NCBI GenBank assembly: GCA_013694845.1
Contig: JACDBQ010000021.1
Coordinates: forward strand, 1-17,231
Source: Acidobacteriota bacterium
Lineage (GTDB): Bacteria; Acidobacteriota; Vicinamibacteria; Vicinamibacterales; 2-12-FULL-66-21
DNA length: 17,231 nucleotides
Direction of reading: 5' to 3'
Below the pieces are notes generated by a model. That model was given only the letters and a program-made list of their open reading frames with translations. It was not told the DNA's origin and did no database searches. Positions 14,273 to 17,231 of the stretch are shown here, one piece after another. The position numbers and the translations under genes are program-made. Position 1 is the first letter of the stretch. The number at the start of each line of letters is the position of its first letter.

Positions 14273-16812
14273 TGCCGCTGCTCCGCGGGACGATTCGACT
14301 GGATCGCCTTGAGCAGCAGCTCCTGCGCTCGCTCGAACGTCGGAGCGATCTCGAGAGCAGCGAGCGCTTCGCGCTTGGCATCGGCAGACAGCCCCTTCGC
14401 CAGGTAGCCTTCTCCGAGATCGCAATGCGCGGTTGCGCGGTCGGCCGGCCCCAGTGCAAGCGCAGCCCTGAATTCACGGATCGCGATGTCGGCCTGGTTC
14501 GTCTTCAGTGCCAGCCGTCCGAGCCCGGCGTGCGCCGCGGCATCGGAGGGATCCAGCGCGACCACGCGCTCGTAGCCGAGTGCCGCGGCAGGGGCATTGC
14601 CGAGCTTTTCGGCCAGCGCCGCCAGCTTTCGGGCCGGCTCCACGGCTGTGTGGTCGTGCGCCAGCAAGGCTTGGTACTCGATCAGCGCACGCGGCTCGTC
14701 ACCGAGTTGCCCGGCAAGCTCGGCCATCACGGCATGGGGGCTCTCCTCCCCGGTCGCCATCGGCACGAGTGAGGCCGCACGTTCGAGCGGCTGGTAGGCG
14801 CCCTTGTCTTTCGTTGCTGCGAGCGTCCGTCCGTAGGCGAGCTGCACGCCGTAGTTCTGCGGGTGGGCGGAGGCGGCGGCCCGCAGTGCGTCCGGGTCCG
14901 CGGTGTCGATCCCGTTGACCGGTCGCAGCGCCGTCCGCAGGGAGCTGAACCGCGCGTCCAGCGTCCGGTCGAACGAGGATTGCAGCTGCGCCATCGACGC
15001 GCCCAGCGTCTTGGTCAGCGCGGCGTCACCTTCGAGCCCTTCCCCGTACGATCGTACCAGCGCGCGCAGCTTCTCGTCACCGTAGGTTTTGACGATATGG
15101 TCGACGAGCAGAGAGGCCTGGAAGTAGGCCAGGGCAATCGTCTCGGGGCTGGTGAAGCCGGCATTCAGATCGGTGAGCTTCAGGGCCTTCCCCTGCTCGA
15201 GCGCGACGGCGAACGGCACTTCCATGTCGCGGCCCCACTCGGGTCTGGCCTGTGCTTCTTCGTAGACCGAAATCCCTTCGGTCAGCCAGCGCGGCACACG
15301 CTGGTTCGACATCTGCAGCGTGATCACATGTGCGATCTCGTGCCAGAGCGTCGCCTGCCATGAGAACTCCCCCGGGGGACGCGCCTTTGGCGAATCCATC
15401 GTGACGACCCGGCCGAAGCACGCGCCGAGCGCACCGATCATCCCCGGAAGCCCGAGGTTGCGGACCGCAAAATCGTCGTGGACCGGAAAAATCTCGATGA
15501 GGATCGGCCCCTTCGGCGTGAACTGGTATTTCGCGGACAGGCTCTTCAGCGCATCCTTCGCGAGCGAGACCGCGTACTCGCGCAGCACGGGTGCTTCGTC
15601 GGGGTGCATCTTCACGACGACATCGCCGTCGGTCACGACCGTGAAGGTGTCGAGCTTGTCGAGGAGCATTAGCAGGTTGTAGGTGACCCGGTTGAAGCGG
15701 TCCGCCTCGAACGAGCGCTCGAGCGCGCGCCGGGCCTCGGGTTCATCGCCCGTTCGCAGCAGGTGCATGCCGAGATCGCCGAATGCCCTGGCGGAGGTCG
15801 GGTCGAGGGTGGTCGCCTGACGGGCGAGCGTGACCGCCTCGTCGAACCGGTAATTCCTCGCGGCGAGGTCACCGGTAGCGCGGTAGATCTCGGCAAACCC
15901 GGGATGGATGGCGAGAATGTCCCGCACCTCCTGGTCGTAGGTCGTCCGGTCGCCCTTGACGTACGCCATGGCTGCCACCAGTGCGCGCGCGTCGAGGTGC
16001 TGCGGGTTGACGGCGAGGATCTTCGACAGCCGGTCGCGCGCCGACTCGGCGCGGGAGTTGTCGAGATCGAGTTGCGCGAGCAGCAGTTGGGCCGAGTCGA
16101 GCGCTGGATCGATCTCGAGGGCCTTCGTCGCCGCCGCGGCAGCGGCCGGGGGATTTACGTCGGCCAGCGCCCAGCCGATGCCGGCAAACGCCGGCGCCCA
16201 CTGCGGATCCATCCGGGTCACCAACTCGAGACGACGGACCGCTTCGGGCTCGTCGAACCGGTCGAGAAACAGCAGTCCGAACCCGGTGTCGATCGAGGGC
16301 TCCCCGCCGGCGGCGGTCGAGGCCGCACGGAACAGCGAGTTTGCATCGTGCGGACGGCCCAACGCCTGTGCCGCACGGGCCGCACGAGCGAGCGCGAACG
16401 GATCCGACGCACCGGAGCCCTGGCGGAAAATACCAGAGAGCAGACCCTGGCCCGCCTCCGAACGGCCGAGCCGCAGCTGCAGCAGACCCAATTCGAGCGC
16501 CGCATCGCTCACCGGCGACCGGGTGGCGGCCGGCTCCAGAAGCTTGACCGCCTCGTCGTAGCGTCCCGTCCGGATGGCGAGATGGCCGAGCAGCGCGGCG
16601 GCATCTGCGTCACCGGCCGGCTGGGCACGCGCGAGCGCCTCGGCGTCAGCGACCTTGCCGTGCGCGATGGCCGTCCAGGCGCTACGGGGGAACGGAATCG
16701 TGGAACCCTGGAACCCCGGCACCCTGGAACCTTGCAGACACACACCAAGCAGGACGACGACCAGCGGCCGCATCGACACCGAAAAGCGGCGGTGCGTGCG
16801 TGTGGCATGCAT
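14269..16812 (-). CDS. TPR-repeat protein with gluzincin metallopeptidase domain
   Basis: 847 residues. An N-terminal hydrophobic segment (MRPLVVVLLGVCLQG) suggests export. TPR-like helical pairs fill about 45-375 (AFGDLGMHLLRTGDEPEARRALERSFEAD is typical) and again 690-840 (AAAHAGLGRLALKTNQADIAIREFRAALALGP). Between them is a peptidase_MA-like domain: LWHEIAHVITLQMSNQRVPRWLTEGISVYEE, with H491, E492 and H495 of HEXXH and E512 as the likely third zinc ligand, so it is probably catalytically competent. ATG 16812 is chosen for the GAGG 7-8 nt upstream; ATG 16773 would give a cleaner signal peptide. Four tandem 8-bp repeats lie just after the signal peptide. It heads the cluster; a protease that processes or degrades envelope partners is inferred. 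Confidence 0.9.
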   Translation of the reverse strand: MHATRTHRRFSVSMRPLVVVLLGVCLQGSRVPGFQGSTIPFPRSAWTAIAHGKVADAEALARAQPAGDADAAALLGHLAIRTGRYDEAVKLLEPAATRSPVSDAALELGLLQLRLGRSEAGQGLLSGIFRQGSGASDPFALARAARAAQALGRPHDANSLFRAASTAAGGEPSIDTGFGLLFLDRFDEPEAVRRLELVTRMDPQWAPAFAGIGWALADVNPPAAAAAATKALEIDPALDSAQLLLAQLDLDNSRAESARDRLSKILAVNPQHLDARALVAAMAYVKGDRTTYDQEVRDILAIHPGFAEIYRATGDLAARNYRFDEAVTLARQATTLDPTSARAFGDLGMHLLRTGDEPEARRALERSFEADRFNRVTYNLLMLLDKLDTFTVVTDGDVVVKMHPDEAPVLREYAVSLAKDALKSLSAKYQFTPKGPILIEIFPVHDDFAVRNLGLPGMIGALGACFGRVVTMDSPKARPPGEFSWQATLWHEIAHVITLQMSNQRVPRWLTEGISVYEEAQARPEWGRDMEVPFAVALEQGKALKLTDLNAGFTSPETIALAYFQASLLVDHIVKTYGDEKLRALVRSYGEGLEGDAALTKTLGASMAQLQSSFDRTLDARFSSLRTALRPVNGIDTADPDALRAAASAHPQNYGVQLAYGRTLAATKDKGAYQPLERAASLVPMATGEESPHAVMAELAGQLGDEPRALIEYQALLAHDHTAVEPARKLAALAEKLGNAPAAALGYERVVALDPSDAAAHAGLGRLALKTNQADIAIREFRAALALGPADRATAHCDLGEGYLAKGLSADAKREALAALEIAPTFERAQELLLKAIQSNRPAEQRQ
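16693..16732. repeat. tandem 8-bp repeat inside the TPR-peptidase gene
   Basis: On the plus strand the 8-mers TGGAACCC (16701), TGGAACCC (16709), CGGCACCC (16717) and TGGAACCT (16725) follow head to tail; CGGAATCG at 16693 is a degenerate fifth unit. They encode QGSRVPGFQGSTIPF, between the signal segment and the first TPR. Because 8 is not a multiple of three, losing or gaining one unit would shift the frame. Similar G-rich repeats lie between genes in this sort of genome, so the true gene start relative to the repeat should be viewed with care. Confidence 0.75.
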
Positions 16813-16824
16813 GAAGCTGCCTCG

Positions 16825-16830
16825 ATTATA
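16825..16830 (-). promoter_or_regulatory. possible -10 box for the cluster
   Basis: A perfect TATAAT reads 16830 to 16825 on the minus strand in the 57-nt gap between the mannosyltransferase-like stop and ATG 16812. AT-rich hexamers are rare in this DNA, which makes it noticeable. The hexamer 17 bp upstream (AATCAA) is a poor -35. Transcription from it would begin only about 5 nt before ATG 16812, within the putative Shine-Dalgarno, which fits better with the alternative start at 16773 or with near-leaderless mRNA. Confidence 0.35.
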
Positions 16831-16869
16831 GAACACGGGTTCGGCCCTTGATTTCAGACGACGGCGGCG

Positions 16870-17231
16870 TCAATACAGCTGGCGCCAGGTAAAGAAGAGC
16901 GTGACACAGAGCCCCTGCAGGATCGCGAAGGCGGTTGCCCAGTGAGGCACGGCGCGTGGCGGAAGCACCGCTGCGAGTGCCAGGAACATTGGAAACAGGG
17001 TCGACGTGAGACGCCCGAGCGACAACACGCCGCCCGCCAGGGCGGGCGGCACGACCGAGATCAGGATGTAGATCGCCCACGCCAGCCCCAGCGTCCGGTA
17101 CACCGGCCATACCATGGCCAGCGCGAACAACAGCGCGAGCCCGTTGAGCGTGTCGTAGGGCAGGTTCGACGCAAGTTCGATCAACCCCTTGTCGGACAAC
17201 AGGTGCCAGGCGCTAACGACCGGTGTGAATC
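16870..17231 (-). CDS. C-terminal part of a PIG-V/mannosyltransferase-like multispan membrane protein
   Basis: The frame is open to the right edge and gives 119 residues ending at TAT-TGA. It shows several hydrophobic helices (TLNGLALLFALAMVWPVYRTLGLAWAIYILISVVPPALAG, then STLFPMFLALAAVLP and WATAFAILQGLCVTLFFTWRQLY). The pattern of a loop, then LSLGRLTSTLFPMFLALA, then a final helix ending in F-x-W-x-Q/Y resembles the C-terminus of bacterial PIG-V-type mannosyltransferases (GT-C fold), which use lipid-linked sugars. The catalytic N-terminal part lies outside the window, so this rests on the membrane pattern only. It is 57 nt upstream of the TPR-peptidase gene on the same strand and might be cotranscribed. 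The possible start at 17199 (TTG) is internal, since coding continues through it. Confidence 0.6.
   Translation of the reverse strand, partial: FTPVVSAWHLLSDKGLIELASNLPYDTLNGLALLFALAMVWPVYRTLGLAWAIYILISVVPPALAGGVLSLGRLTSTLFPMFLALAAVLPPRAVPHWATAFAILQGLCVTLFFTWRQLY

Noticed and set aside
15763..16851. 362-codon plus-strand open frame opposite the TPR-peptidase gene
   Set aside because: No domain pattern; the minus strand has TPRs and HEXXH.
1..17231. tRNA, rRNA, CRISPR array, insertion sequence or prophage signs
   Set aside because: None was seen on reading both strands; the short palindromes do not come with transposase genes or spacer-like spacing.

Overview
The window looks like chromosomal DNA from a high-GC Gram-negative bacterium. 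Acidobacteriota (a Vicinamibacteria-type soil lineage) fits best. That placement is inference from the mix of gene families (Bat/MoxR genes, DUF4159, DUF4175, a TPR-metallopeptidase) and from the high-GC codon use; there is no rRNA or marker gene. Almost every base is coding, and all but one gene lie on the minus strand.

Left part (1-2600): a divergent pair. On the minus strand is the N-terminal part of a KdpD-like DUF4118 membrane sensor, cut by the window edge, possibly preceded by a 53-residue membrane ORF. On the plus strand is a 644-residue APC-superfamily permease of the KUP/KimA-like type. Potassium handling is a plausible but unproven link. The control region between them holds four copies of an 11-bp box spaced at about 22-bp steps, with nested inverted repeats.

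Main part (2638-16812, minus strand): one compact gene cluster of nine genes. In transcription order it encodes a TPR protein with an HEXXH gluzincin metallopeptidase domain; an exported DUF4159 protein; a MoxR-family AAA+ ATPase; a DUF58 protein; a BatA-type VWA membrane protein; a giant DUF4175-like protein with a Gln-rich coiled-coil region; a second VWA membrane protein with a glutamine-amidotransferase-like domain; an exported caspase/legumain-fold (clan CD-like) protein; and a tiny lipoprotein-like membrane peptide. Most junctions overlap or are separated by 2 nt (ATGA, GTGA, TAGTG), so translation is probably coupled. Two larger internal gaps (36 and 113 nt) each carry a palindromic element. 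The MoxR-DUF58-VWA core matches the Bat/aerotolerance-type modules, in which a cytoplasmic AAA+ ATPase is thought to act with membrane-anchored VWA proteins facing the envelope.

The most unusual gene is the caspase-like protein. It keeps the His-Gly motif, but a Ser stands where the catalytic Cys should be, and the predicted protein has no cysteine at all. It also carries a textbook EF-hand calcium loop. Several other proteins of the cluster appear to carry amidotransferase-like Rossmann folds without a nucleophile. One reading is an envelope module built on VWA/MIDAS adhesion and 'dead-enzyme' scaffolds, driven by a MoxR ATPase.

Right edge (16870-17231): the C-terminal end of a multi-membrane-span protein resembling the PIG-V/mannosyltransferase group, on the same strand and just upstream of the cluster. 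No tRNA, rRNA, CRISPR array, insertion sequence or phage gene was seen.
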